Shown here piece after piece: positions 1 to 6,337 of a stretch of DNA of 11,513 nucleotides; the first letter of the stretch is position 1, and every line of letters starts with the position of its first letter. A program made the position numbers and the translations under genes. The notes under the pieces are model-generated. The model was not told where the DNA came from. It made no database searches and saw only the letters and a list, made by a program, of their open reading frames with translations. This DNA is from an uncultured Haemophilus sp. (GTDB taxonomy: Bacteria > Pseudomonadota > Gammaproteobacteria > Enterobacterales > Pasteurellaceae): positions 1 through 11,513 of the forward strand of contig NZ_CAJLNI010000059.1 of assembly GCF_905207935.1 (NCBI RefSeq). Direction: 5' to 3'.

Positions 1-76
1 TGTAACAATACTGTAATGAATCTTATTCTTATCAAGTGCAAAAGACAAGGTTAAAAAATTATTGTGCATTATGCAT

Positions 77-508
77 TTATGGCAAGCATATTGCTGCCAA
101 TACCAGTTGAACTACTGCCAATATACAAGCCCAAATACCGTACGCTAGATAATACTCTACAAGCATATCAATCGCATTATGCCCACTGTTTAAATAAATC
201 AAATCGAATAATGTGGCCAAGAGCGGAATTAAAAAAGGCGGCATCAAAAGTGCCAGTAACAAATACCGCGAATAGTAGTTACTTGCTTTTTCCTGAGTGA
301 TGTAAAAAACAAACGTTGTAATCGCACTAGGTATAAATACGATAAAAAAAGTATAAAAAAATACCCATACCACGTCATCTGATGAGCTGCCATCCATTGA
401 AGCAAGAAATAAATCAACGACGACTGCGCATACTAATGCAATAAAAAAACTCCCAATAAAAAAACGTCGTATGGCTTTTTGCTGTTCACTTTGTTGTTCA
501 TTATTCAT
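77..508 (-). CDS. Small four-helix inner membrane protein of unknown function
   Basis: I do not recognise this 143-residue protein. It starts with a short polar stretch rich in Gln and Glu (residues 1-12), then has four strongly hydrophobic segments at about 16-36, 46-70, 82-104 and 119-142, so it should be an integral inner membrane protein. The loop between helices 1 and 2 carries a Ser/Asp cluster (DGSSSDD, 39-45). Arg14-Arg15 before helix 1 and few positive charges in that loop suggest a cytoplasmic N-terminus. The ATG at 508 is preferred over the in-frame ATG at 562 because an AAAGGAA ribosome binding site precedes it and the extra 18 residues would be an unusual second hydrophobic leader. 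It lies 81 bases downstream of yffB on the same strand with no clear terminator between, so the two may be co-transcribed. Its role is unknown. Confidence 0.75.
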   Translation of the reverse strand: MNNEQQSEQQKAIRRFFIGSFFIALVCAVVVDLFLASMDGSSSDDVVWVFFYTFFIVFIPSAITTFVFYITQEKASNYYSRYLLLALLMPPFLIPLLATLFDLIYLNSGHNAIDMLVEYYLAYGIWACILAVVQLVLAAICLP

Positions 509-589
509 TTTTATATTTCCTTTTTTAATCAAAATTAGTAATTCTAATAAGTAGATAAACAAGTAAAAATAAATTTTCCTACTTTAATA

Positions 590-934
590 CTACTTAAATG
601 CTGCAATATATTCTTTTTCGTTGAAGCCAATCAATGCCTTACCATCTTGCAAAATAATCGGGCGTTTGATTAACGTTGGATTTTCAGCTAATACGGAAAG
701 TGCGGTAGATTTCGAGAGTGTATTTTTCACATTTTCATCAAGATTACGCCACGTTGTACTACGCTTATTGACTAAATTTTCCCAACCAAATTGTGCTTCT
801 GCTTGTTGTAAGAATTGAGTATCTAATCCATCCACACGATAATCATGTAATTTATGTTGAATATTATGTTCAGTTAGCCACTTCAATGCTTTTTTCACTG
901 TATCGCAGTTTTTAATGCCATAAACGATAATCAT
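590..934 (-). CDS. yffB: YffB-type ArsC/Spx family protein (thioredoxin-like fold)
   Basis: A 114-residue protein of the ArsC/Spx family, matching the YffB subgroup in length and motifs. The N-terminal strand-loop MIIVYGIKNCDTVKKA places a single Cys at residue 10 in the position of the ArsC catalytic cysteine. The C-terminal LIKRP motif (Arg91) and the following GF..KEY block are the conserved ArsC-fold elements. Classical arsenate reductases use further conserved Arg and Cys residues that are not clear here, so arsenate reduction should not be assumed; a glutathione- or thiol-linked role has been proposed for the subgroup. The ATG at 934 follows an AGGTGAG ribosome binding site. In E. coli yffB precedes dapE, but here the next gene is an unknown membrane protein. 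A hairpin lies just upstream of the start. Confidence 0.88.
   Translation of the reverse strand: MIIVYGIKNCDTVKKALKWLTEHNIQHKLHDYRVDGLDTQFLQQAEAQFGWENLVNKRSTTWRNLDENVKNTLSKSTALSVLAENPTLIKRPIILQDGKALIGFNEKEYIAAFK
698..706 (+). repeat. DNA uptake signal sequence (USS)
   Basis: Exact AAGTGCGGT inside yffB. These motifs are bound preferentially during natural DNA uptake in Haemophilus. Confidence 0.9.
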
Positions 935-954
935 ATTCTCACCTCTAAAAATAA

Positions 955-987
955 AAAATCCTCGATTTCATTTAGAACGAGGATTTT
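955..987 (-). terminator. Terminator-like hairpin in the yffB leader
   Basis: A perfect 10-bp inverted repeat (AAAATCCTCG / CGAGGATTTT, arms 955-964 and 978-987) encloses a 13-base loop. Read on the minus strand it is followed by a T-rich run, as in an intrinsic terminator, and ends only about 20 bases before the yffB start. It could stop transcripts arriving from the opa side or act as an attenuator. Confidence 0.6.
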
Positions 988-1011
988 AACTGCTACATGA
1001 ATTAATCACAA
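983..1011 (-). promoter_or_regulatory. Possible yffB promoter
   Basis: On the minus strand TTGTGA (1006-1011) and TAAAAT (983-988) are 17 bases apart, matching 4/6 and 5/6 of the sigma70 boxes. Transcription would start near 976, inside the loop of the leader hairpin. Such matches are common in AT-rich DNA, so this is tentative. Confidence 0.4.
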
Positions 1012-1049
1012 ATAGATTAACCTATACAAACTTATACATCCAAAAGAAA

Positions 1050-1058
1050 AAGTGCGGT
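1050..1058 (+). repeat. DNA uptake signal, first of an inverted pair
   Basis: Exact AAGTGCGGT forming the left arm of the opa-like gene terminator. Confidence 0.93.
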
Positions 1059-1066
1059 GAAAATCA

Positions 1067-1075
1067 ACCGCACTT
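1067..1075 (-). repeat. DNA uptake signal, second of an inverted pair
   Basis: Exact copy on the minus strand forming the right arm of the same terminator. Confidence 0.93.
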
Positions 1076-1088
1076 TTCAAAAGGGAAA

Positions 1089-1607
1089 TTAGAATTCGTA
1101 ACCTACGCCCACTTTAGCGCCATAGTTATTCACTTTAGTATCGTCAAAGCTACCTAAACGGTTATATTCTAAACCACCGTTTGCATATACTTTTTCTGCT
1201 AATTTATATTTAGCACCCGCAACTACACCATAACCCACTTTGGTTTCAGAAGAGCTTTTATAGCGTTGATCCGCACGTTCTTCAAATTTGAAACGGTTTG
1301 CAGCAAGACGAGCACCAACATAAGGTTCAATTTGAGAGTTGGTATCGAAGTCATAGAATACTGTCGCACCTAAACCTTGAACTTTAGTGCCTTGGAAGTT
1401 ACCGTGATGTGTATAATCACCTGCTACACGTACATTACCTAATTTGTAACCTACTGCAACACGTGGCTCAATTTTAGTTTTGCTTGAACCACCATTGGTT
1501 AATTTAGTTCTTGAAAGACCAAGATCACCTTCTGCATATAAACCGGCATTTGCAGTTGAAGCAACCGCTAATGCACCGACAACGATAGCTAATAATGATT
1601 TTTTCAT
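1089..1607 (-). CDS. Opacity (Opa)-family outer membrane beta-barrel protein
   Basis: This 172-residue protein begins with a clear Sec signal peptide (MKK, hydrophobic core, STANA; probable cleavage after residue 21). The mature 151 residues alternate short polar and aromatic strands in the pattern of an eight-stranded outer membrane barrel. Examples are GLYAEGDLGLSR, IEPRVAVGYKLGNVRVAGDY, IEPYVGARLAANRF and the closing YGAKVGVGYEF. The C-terminal Phe after alternating hydrophobics is the usual signal for outer membrane assembly. It resembles the Opa/OmpA-like family found beside sprT and metK in Haemophilus. The ATG at 1607 follows an AGGGG ribosome binding site. No simple repeat or homopolymer in the gene suggests phase variation. 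Whether it binds host cells, as neisserial Opa proteins do, cannot be told from sequence. Confidence 0.88.
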   Translation of the reverse strand: MKKSLLAIVVGALAVASTANAGLYAEGDLGLSRTKLTNGGSSKTKIEPRVAVGYKLGNVRVAGDYTHHGNFQGTKVQGLGATVFYDFDTNSQIEPYVGARLAANRFKFEERADQRYKSSSETKVGYGVVAGAKYKLAEKVYANGGLEYNRLGSFDDTKVNNYGAKVGVGYEF

Positions 1608-1657
1608 TGGATAACCCCTGTTATTTGATTGAAAACACTAGAAATATACCACGCTGC

Positions 1658-2173
1658 TTATGAATTTTCACTATGAAAAACCAATTTTCCCTGACATTTT
1701 CGACATAAATAGGCAATTTTATCTCGTTGAATGCGATTATGCCGACGAATCGTTAAATAATGGGTCTGACATTCGCATTGATAAGCAAACATTTTGCCTT
1801 GCACATTCTCTACATCAAATTGATGACAAGTATCAGCTGGAAGATTAAATAACTGCGTCATCACCGCTTGCCATTCCTGTCCATGCGGTTTCACTCGACC
1901 AAATACTTGATACACTATAAGATGGGCTAATTCATGGGGAACAACCTGATGAATAAATTCATCTGAGTTCTCGAGTAGCAAAGTGCGGTTAAATTTAATC
2001 TCATTTTTCTGCAAGTATGCAACGCCAGCCTTTACACCTCGCAAGTCATAACTGATTGTCGGAATAGGAAATTTCTGTTGAAAGTGACGTTCAGCCAGTT
2101 GTAATGTTTCTGCAAGCTTGCGTTGCACCTGCATTTTTAAATGCCGAAACTGAGTTTGAGATGACATCATCAT
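1658..2173 (-). CDS. sprT: SprT family zinc metalloprotein
   Basis: A 171-residue SprT-like protein. The metalloprotease-type HELAH motif (His80, Glu81, His84) is intact, and a likely third ligand, His97 in KPHGQEW, follows. A C-terminal zinc ribbon is formed by Cys133/Cys135 and Cys157/Cys160. Length and domain order are as expected for bacterial SprT, whose substrate and exact role are not established; the fold is related to eukaryotic Spartan, which cleaves DNA-protein crosslinks. Three consecutive ATG codons (2173, 2170, 2167) could serve as start; none has a convincing Shine-Dalgarno sequence, so the exact start is uncertain by one to two residues. It lies between metK and the Opa-type gene on the same strand, with the metK terminator directly in front of it. 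Confidence 0.93.
   Translation of the reverse strand: MMMSSQTQFRHLKMQVQRKLAETLQLAERHFQQKFPIPTISYDLRGVKAGVAYLQKNEIKFNRTLLLENSDEFIHQVVPHELAHLIVYQVFGRVKPHGQEWQAVMTQLFNLPADTCHQFDVENVQGKMFAYQCECQTHYLTIRRHNRIQRDKIAYLCRKCQGKLVFHSENS
1981..1989 (+). repeat. DNA uptake signal
   Basis: Exact AAGTGCGGT inside sprT, within the segment encoding the residues just before the HELAH helix. Confidence 0.9.
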
Positions 2174-2184
2174 GTTAAGTAAAC

Positions 2185-2209
2185 AAAAACCGCTAATTTA
2201 GCGGTTTTT
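2185..2209. terminator. metK terminator
   Basis: Perfect inverted repeat AAAAACCGCTAA / TTAGCGGTTTTT around a single T. The A/T tails on both flanks make it look like a bidirectional intrinsic terminator. It lies 20 bases after the metK stop codon and ends only 11 bases before the sprT start. Confidence 0.85.
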
Positions 2210-2229
2210 ATCATACACATTTTATTTAC

Positions 2230-3384
2230 TTATTTAAGACCGGCTGCAGCTCGCAATTCTTCTGCACGATCCACTTTTTCCCATGGGAATTGTTCACGGC
2301 CAAAGTGTCCATACGCGGCAGTTTGGCGATAGATTGGTTGAATTAAATTTAACATTTTAATTAAACCATAAGGACGTAAATCAAAGAATTCACGCACTAA
2401 CTTAACCAATACTTCGTTTGATACTTTTCCTGTACCAAAGGTTTCCACCATGATAGAGGTTGGCTCAGCCACGCCAATTGCATAAGAAAGTTGAATTTCA
2501 CAACGATCTGCAAGACCTGCTGCAACAATATTTTTGGCCACATAACGCGCGGCATAAGCGGCTGAACGGTCTACTTTTGATGGATCTTTACCAGAAAATG
2601 CGCCACCACCATGACGAGCTGCCCCACCGTAAGTATCGACAATGATTTTACGACCCGTTAAACCACAGTCGCCCATTGGACCACCAATCACAAAACGACC
2701 AGTTGGGTTAATGAAATATTTTGTTTGTTGAGATAACCATTCACTTGGCAAAATTGGCTTGATGATTTCTTCCATCACGCCTTCATAAATTTCTTTTTGT
2801 GACACTTCTTCACTATGTTGTGTAGAAAGCACTACTGCATCCACACCCACGATTTTGTTATCTTCATATTTTAAAGTGACTTGGCTTTTCGCATCAGGGC
2901 GTAACCAGGCTAGTTTTCCGCTTTTACGTACTTCCGCTTGTTTTTCCATTAAACGATGCGCATAAGTAATCGCCGCAGGCATCAAGACTTCCGTTTCATT
3001 TGTCGCATAACCAAACATGATCCCTTGGTCACCCGCACCTTGATCTAATGGATTCTCACGATCCACACCTTGATTAATATCCGATGACTGTTTGCCAATC
3101 GCATTTAATACCGCACAAGAATTGCCATCAAACCCCATATCTGAATGTTTATAGCCAATATCACAAATCACTTGGCGAGTAAGGTTTTCAATATCAACCC
3201 ATGCTGATGTAGTAATTTCACCACCGACTAACGCCATCCCTGTTTTTACATAGGTTTCGCAAGCCACACGAGCTTTAGGATCTTGTTTTAAAATTTCATC
3301 AAGTACCGCATCAGAAATTTGATCGGCAATCTTATCTGGATGTCCTTCTGAAACCGATTCAGAAGTAAATAAATAGCTAGACAT
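2230..3384 (-). CDS. metK: S-adenosylmethionine synthetase (methionine adenosyltransferase)
   Basis: Makes S-adenosylmethionine, the main methyl donor, from methionine and ATP, releasing phosphate and pyrophosphate; a cytosolic tetramer in its family. The 384-residue length equals that of E. coli MetK. Visible signatures are SEGHPDKIADQ at 12-22 (His15 and Asp17 in the active site), the ATP-binding GAGDQGIMFGYA at 116-127, and the glycine-rich phosphate loop GGGAFSGKDPSK at 259-270. The ATG at 3384 follows an AAGAGAA ribosome binding site. It looks monocistronic: its own promoter with MetJ operator lies upstream and a strong terminator follows. Essential in most bacteria. Confidence 0.98.
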   Translation of the reverse strand: MSSYLFTSESVSEGHPDKIADQISDAVLDEILKQDPKARVACETYVKTGMALVGGEITTSAWVDIENLTRQVICDIGYKHSDMGFDGNSCAVLNAIGKQSSDINQGVDRENPLDQGAGDQGIMFGYATNETEVLMPAAITYAHRLMEKQAEVRKSGKLAWLRPDAKSQVTLKYEDNKIVGVDAVVLSTQHSEEVSQKEIYEGVMEEIIKPILPSEWLSQQTKYFINPTGRFVIGGPMGDCGLTGRKIIVDTYGGAARHGGGAFSGKDPSKVDRSAAYAARYVAKNIVAAGLADRCEIQLSYAIGVAEPTSIMVETFGTGKVSNEVLVKLVREFFDLRPYGLIKMLNLIQPIYRQTAAYGHFGREQFPWEKVDRAEELRAAAGLK

Positions 3385-3399
3385 AAGTTCTCTTCTTTT

Positions 3400-3423
3400 G
3401 GATGTATTGACGTATAGACGTCT
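3400..3423. promoter_or_regulatory. MetJ operator (tandem met boxes)
   Basis: A perfect met box AGACGTCT (3416-3423) is followed without gap by TGACGTAT (3408-3415, 6/8) and GGATGTAT (3400-3407, 5/8). MetJ with S-adenosylmethionine binds arrays of at least two adjacent 8-base boxes of this consensus. The array covers the predicted metK transcription start, so repression by the product of the pathway is expected. Confidence 0.8.
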
Positions 3424-3451
3424 ATAATACGCTTTTTTGACTAATAAGCAA
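3424..3451 (-). promoter_or_regulatory. Predicted metK promoter
   Basis: On the minus strand a TATTAT -10 box (3424-3429) lies 16 bases from a weak TTGCTT -35 box (3446-3451). The -10 directly abuts the perfect met box, placing the start of transcription inside the MetJ array. Confidence 0.6.
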
Positions 3452-3527
3452 GCATTCCTATCAAGTATTTTTAAAATGTGACAAGAAGAATCTAAGCTTT
3501 ACGACAAAATTCAGCTCATTAATGCAT

Positions 3528-3552
3528 TAAATGGGCGACAAGCGCCCATTTA
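3528..3552 (-). terminator. Hairpin after recN, probable terminator
   Basis: A 10-bp stem (TAAATGGGCG / CGCCCATTTA) with a 5-base loop lies 11 bases after the recN stop codon. The T-tract on the minus strand is poor (ATTTAATGCATT), so termination may be inefficient or factor-assisted. Confidence 0.6.
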
Positions 3553-3563
3553 TTTACCTGATT

Positions 3564-5240
3564 TTACTTCACTAAATCCAACATTTCTTGCGCATTCGCC
3601 AAGGCTAGTTCTGTAATTTCACTGCCACCCAGTAATCTTGCAAGAGCTGGAACTCTCTCTTCTTGAGAAAGTGCGGTCATTTTAGTTTCTGTTTTATCAT
3701 CAACGGTAAATTTCTCAACATTAAATTGATGATGTCCATGACATGCCACTTGTGGTAAATGGGTCACACAAAGTACTTGGCATTTATCGCCTAATTGGCG
3801 CAACAATTTACCCACTACACTCGCCGTTTTACCGCTAATCCCAACATCCACTTCGTCAAAGATCAGCGTTGGAATCGCCGATTGATCTGATGTTAAGACT
3901 TGAATCGCTAATGAAATACGAGACAACTCACCACCTGATGCCACTTTTGCTAGCGGTTGTGCCTGCTGTCCTAGATTACTGCGTAAAGTAAAGACGATAT
4001 TATCAGCCCCATTTGCCGTCACTTTAGTTAAATCTGAATTCACTTCAACGAAAAACTCGGCATTCTCCATTGCAAGCCCTTTGATAGAATGTGTAACCTG
4101 TTGTGCTAATTTCTCTGCAGCTTGGCAACGGCTTTCATGTAATTGTTTTGACGTATGTTGCATTTTCTCAAAGGCAGCTTTTTCTTCTAAAATCAGGCGT
4201 TCTTCACTTTCTGAAAAATCTAAAAGTGCGGTCAATTCTGCTTTTAATTTTTGATGCCACTCCACCAACTCCTCAGGTTTGACATTATGCTTGCGAGCGA
4301 GTTGTAAGGCTTGACCTAAACGTTGTTCAATCTCTTGTAACAACATCGGATCTTGCTCAATATGAGAAGCAAGATGCTGCACTTCACTTGTCGCCTCTTG
4401 CACTTGAATAAGTGCATCATTCAACATTGTTTGAACGGAAGCATAGCGAGGATCTAATTCGCTTAATTCATCAATGTACTGCGTCGCACGATAAAGCATA
4501 GAATCGATACTCACCGTCTCATTTTCACTGAGTAGCTGTAAGGCTGATTGTGATAACTGTGTCAGCTGTTCGCTATTTGATAGACGACGTTGATCCTCTT
4601 CCAATTCTAAATATTCATTTGGACGAAGGGCAAACTCATCCAACTCTTCTACCTGATATTGTAAAAGTTGTTTCTTCGCTTCATTTTCGGCAACTTTTTG
4701 TTGGAAATTTTTAACTTGCGTTTGAAGATTTTTCCATACTCGATAATCTTCTCGCATTTGTGCGAGTAAATCATGGTGATGTGCAAATGTATCCACCAAC
4801 TGAAGCTGATAATCATTTTTCAATAATAATTGTGAAGCGTGCTGCCCATTAATATGAATAAGATGTTGTCCTATTTCTTTTAATTGGGAAGCCGATACTG
4901 GCGTGCTATTGATAAAGGCTTTAGAACGCCCATCAGCATTAATGACACGACGTAGAATACAATCGGAGGGATTATCAGGATCTTGCAATTCTTGCTCTTG
5001 CAACCATTGATAAGCGGGATTTGTTGGTTCAATAAAAAATGTGGCGCAGATTTCAGCTCTTTCCTGCCCTTCTCGAACCATAGACGTTTCAATACGCTGC
5101 CCCAAGCATAATCCCAACGCATCAATAGCAATAGATTTTCCTGCGCCGGTTTCCCCCGTGATCACAGACATTCCTTTCGCCAATTCAATCTCTAATTGAC
5201 GAACAATTGCAAAATTATTGATGGTAAGTTGGGTTAGCAT
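3564..5240 (-). CDS. recN: DNA repair protein RecN (SMC-like ATPase)
   Basis: RecN is an SMC-like ATPase that helps recombinational repair of double-strand breaks, working with RecA at the nucleoid. The 558-residue protein has the family's layout. The N-terminal ATPase half has Walker A GETGAGKS (29-36). A long Gln/Glu/Leu-rich coiled coil spans roughly 160-380. The C-terminal half has the signature SGGELSR (435-441), Walker B TLIFDEVD (458-465) and the switch His494 in VTHLPQVA. The ATG at 5240 is chosen over the ATG at 5267 because AAGGAG lies 7 bases before it and the conserved MLTQLTINNFAIV start begins there. Two uptake signals lie inside the gene. A LexA box upstream shows SOS control. 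The C-terminus (MLDLVK) lacks the LLAA-type ending of E. coli RecN. Confidence 0.97.
   Translation of the reverse strand: MLTQLTINNFAIVRQLEIELAKGMSVITGETGAGKSIAIDALGLCLGQRIETSMVREGQERAEICATFFIEPTNPAYQWLQEQELQDPDNPSDCILRRVINADGRSKAFINSTPVSASQLKEIGQHLIHINGQHASQLLLKNDYQLQLVDTFAHHHDLLAQMREDYRVWKNLQTQVKNFQQKVAENEAKKQLLQYQVEELDEFALRPNEYLELEEDQRRLSNSEQLTQLSQSALQLLSENETVSIDSMLYRATQYIDELSELDPRYASVQTMLNDALIQVQEATSEVQHLASHIEQDPMLLQEIEQRLGQALQLARKHNVKPEELVEWHQKLKAELTALLDFSESEERLILEEKAAFEKMQHTSKQLHESRCQAAEKLAQQVTHSIKGLAMENAEFFVEVNSDLTKVTANGADNIVFTLRSNLGQQAQPLAKVASGGELSRISLAIQVLTSDQSAIPTLIFDEVDVGISGKTASVVGKLLRQLGDKCQVLCVTHLPQVACHGHHQFNVEKFTVDDKTETKMTALSQEERVPALARLLGGSEITELALANAQEMLDLVK
3669..3677 (+). repeat. 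DNA uptake signal
   Basis: Exact AAGTGCGGT near the 3' end of recN, followed by AT-rich sequence as in the extended consensus. Confidence 0.9.
4224..4232 (+). repeat. DNA uptake signal
   Basis: Exact AAGTGCGGT within the recN coiled-coil region, with two AT-rich blocks after it that fit the extended uptake consensus well. Confidence 0.92.
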
Positions 5241-5269
5241 AAAAAATCTCCTTAACTGTATATCCATAT

Positions 5270-5275
5270 ATTATA
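5270..5275 (-). promoter_or_regulatory. recN promoter -10 box
   Basis: A perfect TATAAT on the minus strand. The -35 is weak; the best candidate is TTTACT at 5291-5296 with a 15-base spacer. Transcription would begin near 5263, leaving a leader of about 23 bases that carries the AAGGAG site. Confidence 0.6.
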
Positions 5276-5294
5276 ACTGATATAATATACAGTA
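5275..5294 (-). promoter_or_regulatory. LexA (SOS) box of recN
   Basis: The minus strand reads TACTGTATATTATATCAGTT, which fits the LexA consensus CTGT-N8-ACAG except for one base in the second half (TCAG). It overlaps the spacer and the edge of the -10 box, where bound LexA would block RNA polymerase. A second half-site, ACTGTATAT, lies at 5255-5263, but it has no good partner. Confidence 0.8.
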
Positions 5295-5316
5295 AAGAGA
5301 TTTTTAACTTTTTGGA

Positions 5317-6207
5317 TTAGAAATTTTTAAGCCAGCCTAATTTCGTGCTTAATACATTGTAATAATTATAATTTTTCAGGTGTAATAAGCGTAGCTTGTG
5401 CGGGCTTTTTTCAATATGCACCACATCATCTGGGCAAAAATCTAGTGCAATTTGACTATCACAGCCTAATTCCAACTGTGAAGTGTTATGTTCTGCAAAG
5501 CGAATTGAAATTTTACTGTCTCCATCAATTACTAATGGTCGAGAAGAAAGCGTGTGCGGGAACATCGGCACAAGGGCAATCGCATTTAAATTTGGCGTTA
5601 AAATCGGGCCGCCTGCGGAAAGCGAATAAGCCGTTGAACCTGTTGGAGTGGAAACAATCAAGCCGTCTGAACGCTGAGAAAACGCGAATTTATCATTGAT
5701 GTAAACATGGAAATCAATCATGTGCGCAATTTTAGCTGGGTGAATCACCGCCTCATTTACGGCATTACCACTAGAAATAATTTCGCCATTGCGTTCAATT
5801 TTAGCTTCCAATAAAAAACGCTCTTCGACAAAAAACTCGCCGCGTTCCAAACACGCTTCAAGCTGTGCATAAGCATTTTTCGGGTCGATATCGGTCAAAA
5901 AGCCCAAGTTACCTCGGTTAATACCAATCATTGGAATATTATATTTAGCCAAAATGCGAGCACGCCCTAGCATATTGCCATCACCACCGATTACAATCAC
6001 GAGTTGAGCTTGCTCTCCAATTTCTTCAACCGTTGCTAACACCTCTTCCGGTAAACCGAATTTTTCCCCCACTTCTTTTTCAACTAAAACTTGATATCCT
6101 CGCTCTTTCAGCCATTGATACAAGTTTTTATGCATTTGCAAATTAATGTCGCGACGTGGTTTTCCCATCAAGGCGATGGTTTTAAATGATTTGACTAATT
6201 CATCCAT
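5317..6207 (-). CDS. nadK: NAD kinase
   Basis: Phosphorylates NAD+ to NADP+ with ATP, the only de novo source of NADP(H), in the cytosol. The 296-residue protein is close to the E. coli length (292). It shows the diacylglycerol kinase-like ATP site GGDGN (74-78), the GINRGNLGFLTD block, NAVNEAVIHP, FSQRSDGLIVSTPTGSTAYSLSAGGPILTP split across the substrate site, and the C-terminal STKLGW. The ATG at 6207 is used because it aligns with family starts. An in-frame TTG at 6225 is a real alternative, adding six residues, and has a better spaced AGGAAG ribosome binding site. Divergent from grpE; recN follows 76 bases downstream. H. influenzae depends on imported NAD precursors, so this enzyme is likely important. 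Confidence 0.96.
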   Translation of the reverse strand: MDELVKSFKTIALMGKPRRDINLQMHKNLYQWLKERGYQVLVEKEVGEKFGLPEEVLATVEEIGEQAQLVIVIGGDGNMLGRARILAKYNIPMIGINRGNLGFLTDIDPKNAYAQLEACLERGEFFVEERFLLEAKIERNGEIISSGNAVNEAVIHPAKIAHMIDFHVYINDKFAFSQRSDGLIVSTPTGSTAYSLSAGGPILTPNLNAIALVPMFPHTLSSRPLVIDGDSKISIRFAEHNTSQLELGCDSQIALDFCPDDVVHIEKSPHKLRLLHLKNYNYYNVLSTKLGWLKNF

Positions 6208-6246
6208 AACTATGATTGCTCCCAAGTACAGACTTCCTGATTTTTG

Positions 6247-6255
6247 ACCGCACTT
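6247..6255 (-). repeat. DNA uptake signal
   Basis: Exact copy between nadK and grpE, in the nadK leader. Confidence 0.9.
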
Positions 6256-6273
6256 GAATTTAAAATTTTAACC

Positions 6274-6279
6274 ATTATA
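6274..6279 (-). promoter_or_regulatory. Possible nadK -10 box
   Basis: A perfect TATAAT on the minus strand 67 bases upstream of the nadK start, but without a good -35 box at the usual distance. It abuts the predicted -35 of the divergent grpE promoter, so the two polymerases could compete. Confidence 0.3.
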
Positions 6280-6307
6280 TTACATAGCAATTCAGTTTTG
6301 CTAAAAT
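6279..6307 (+). promoter_or_regulatory. Predicted grpE promoter
   Basis: ATTACA (6279-6284) and TAAAAT (6302-6307) are 17 bases apart, with an extended -10 (TGC before TAAAAT). This is a housekeeping-type promoter. A sigma32 heat-shock promoter was looked for and only a poor match was found. Confidence 0.5.
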
Positions 6308-6337
6308 AGCACTAATTTTTGATAAATGGAGAAAAAG

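Larger units (their letters stand above)
1048..1077. terminator. Bidirectional terminator made of inverted uptake signals (end of opa-like gene)
   Basis: Two exact AAGTGCGGT uptake signals in opposite orientation (1050-1058 plus, 1067-1075 minus) form an 11-bp stem around an 8-base loop. T-rich flanks lie on both sides. It sits 12 bases after the stop codon of the Opa-type gene on the minus strand and should terminate it. Paired uptake signals acting as terminators are well known in Haemophilus. Confidence 0.85.
5242..5305 (-). terminator. Long hairpin between nadK and recN enclosing the recN promoter
   Basis: Arms 5242-5263 and 5285-5305 are complementary over 21 base pairs with one bulged base and one G-U pair, around a 21-base loop. 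Read on the minus strand from nadK the hairpin ends in a run of Ts, so it resembles a nadK terminator. The distal arm contains the recN AAGGAG ribosome binding site. The recN promoter lies in the loop. Confidence 0.6.

Noticed and set aside
15..33. Possible Fur box on the minus strand at the left edge
   Set aside because: Only 12 of 19 positions fit the consensus in AT-rich DNA, and the gene it would control lies outside the window.
64..300. Plus-strand 78-codon reading frame
   Set aside because: It is antisense to the membrane protein gene, has no ribosome binding site and has no protein-like composition of its own.
4880..5131. Minus-strand 83-codon frame inside recN
   Set aside because: A shadow in another frame of the conserved recN ATPase region.
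6253..6277. Sigma32 heat-shock promoter for grpE
   Set aside because: CTTGAAT is present, but the -10 (AACCAT) fits poorly and the spacer is only about 10 bases.
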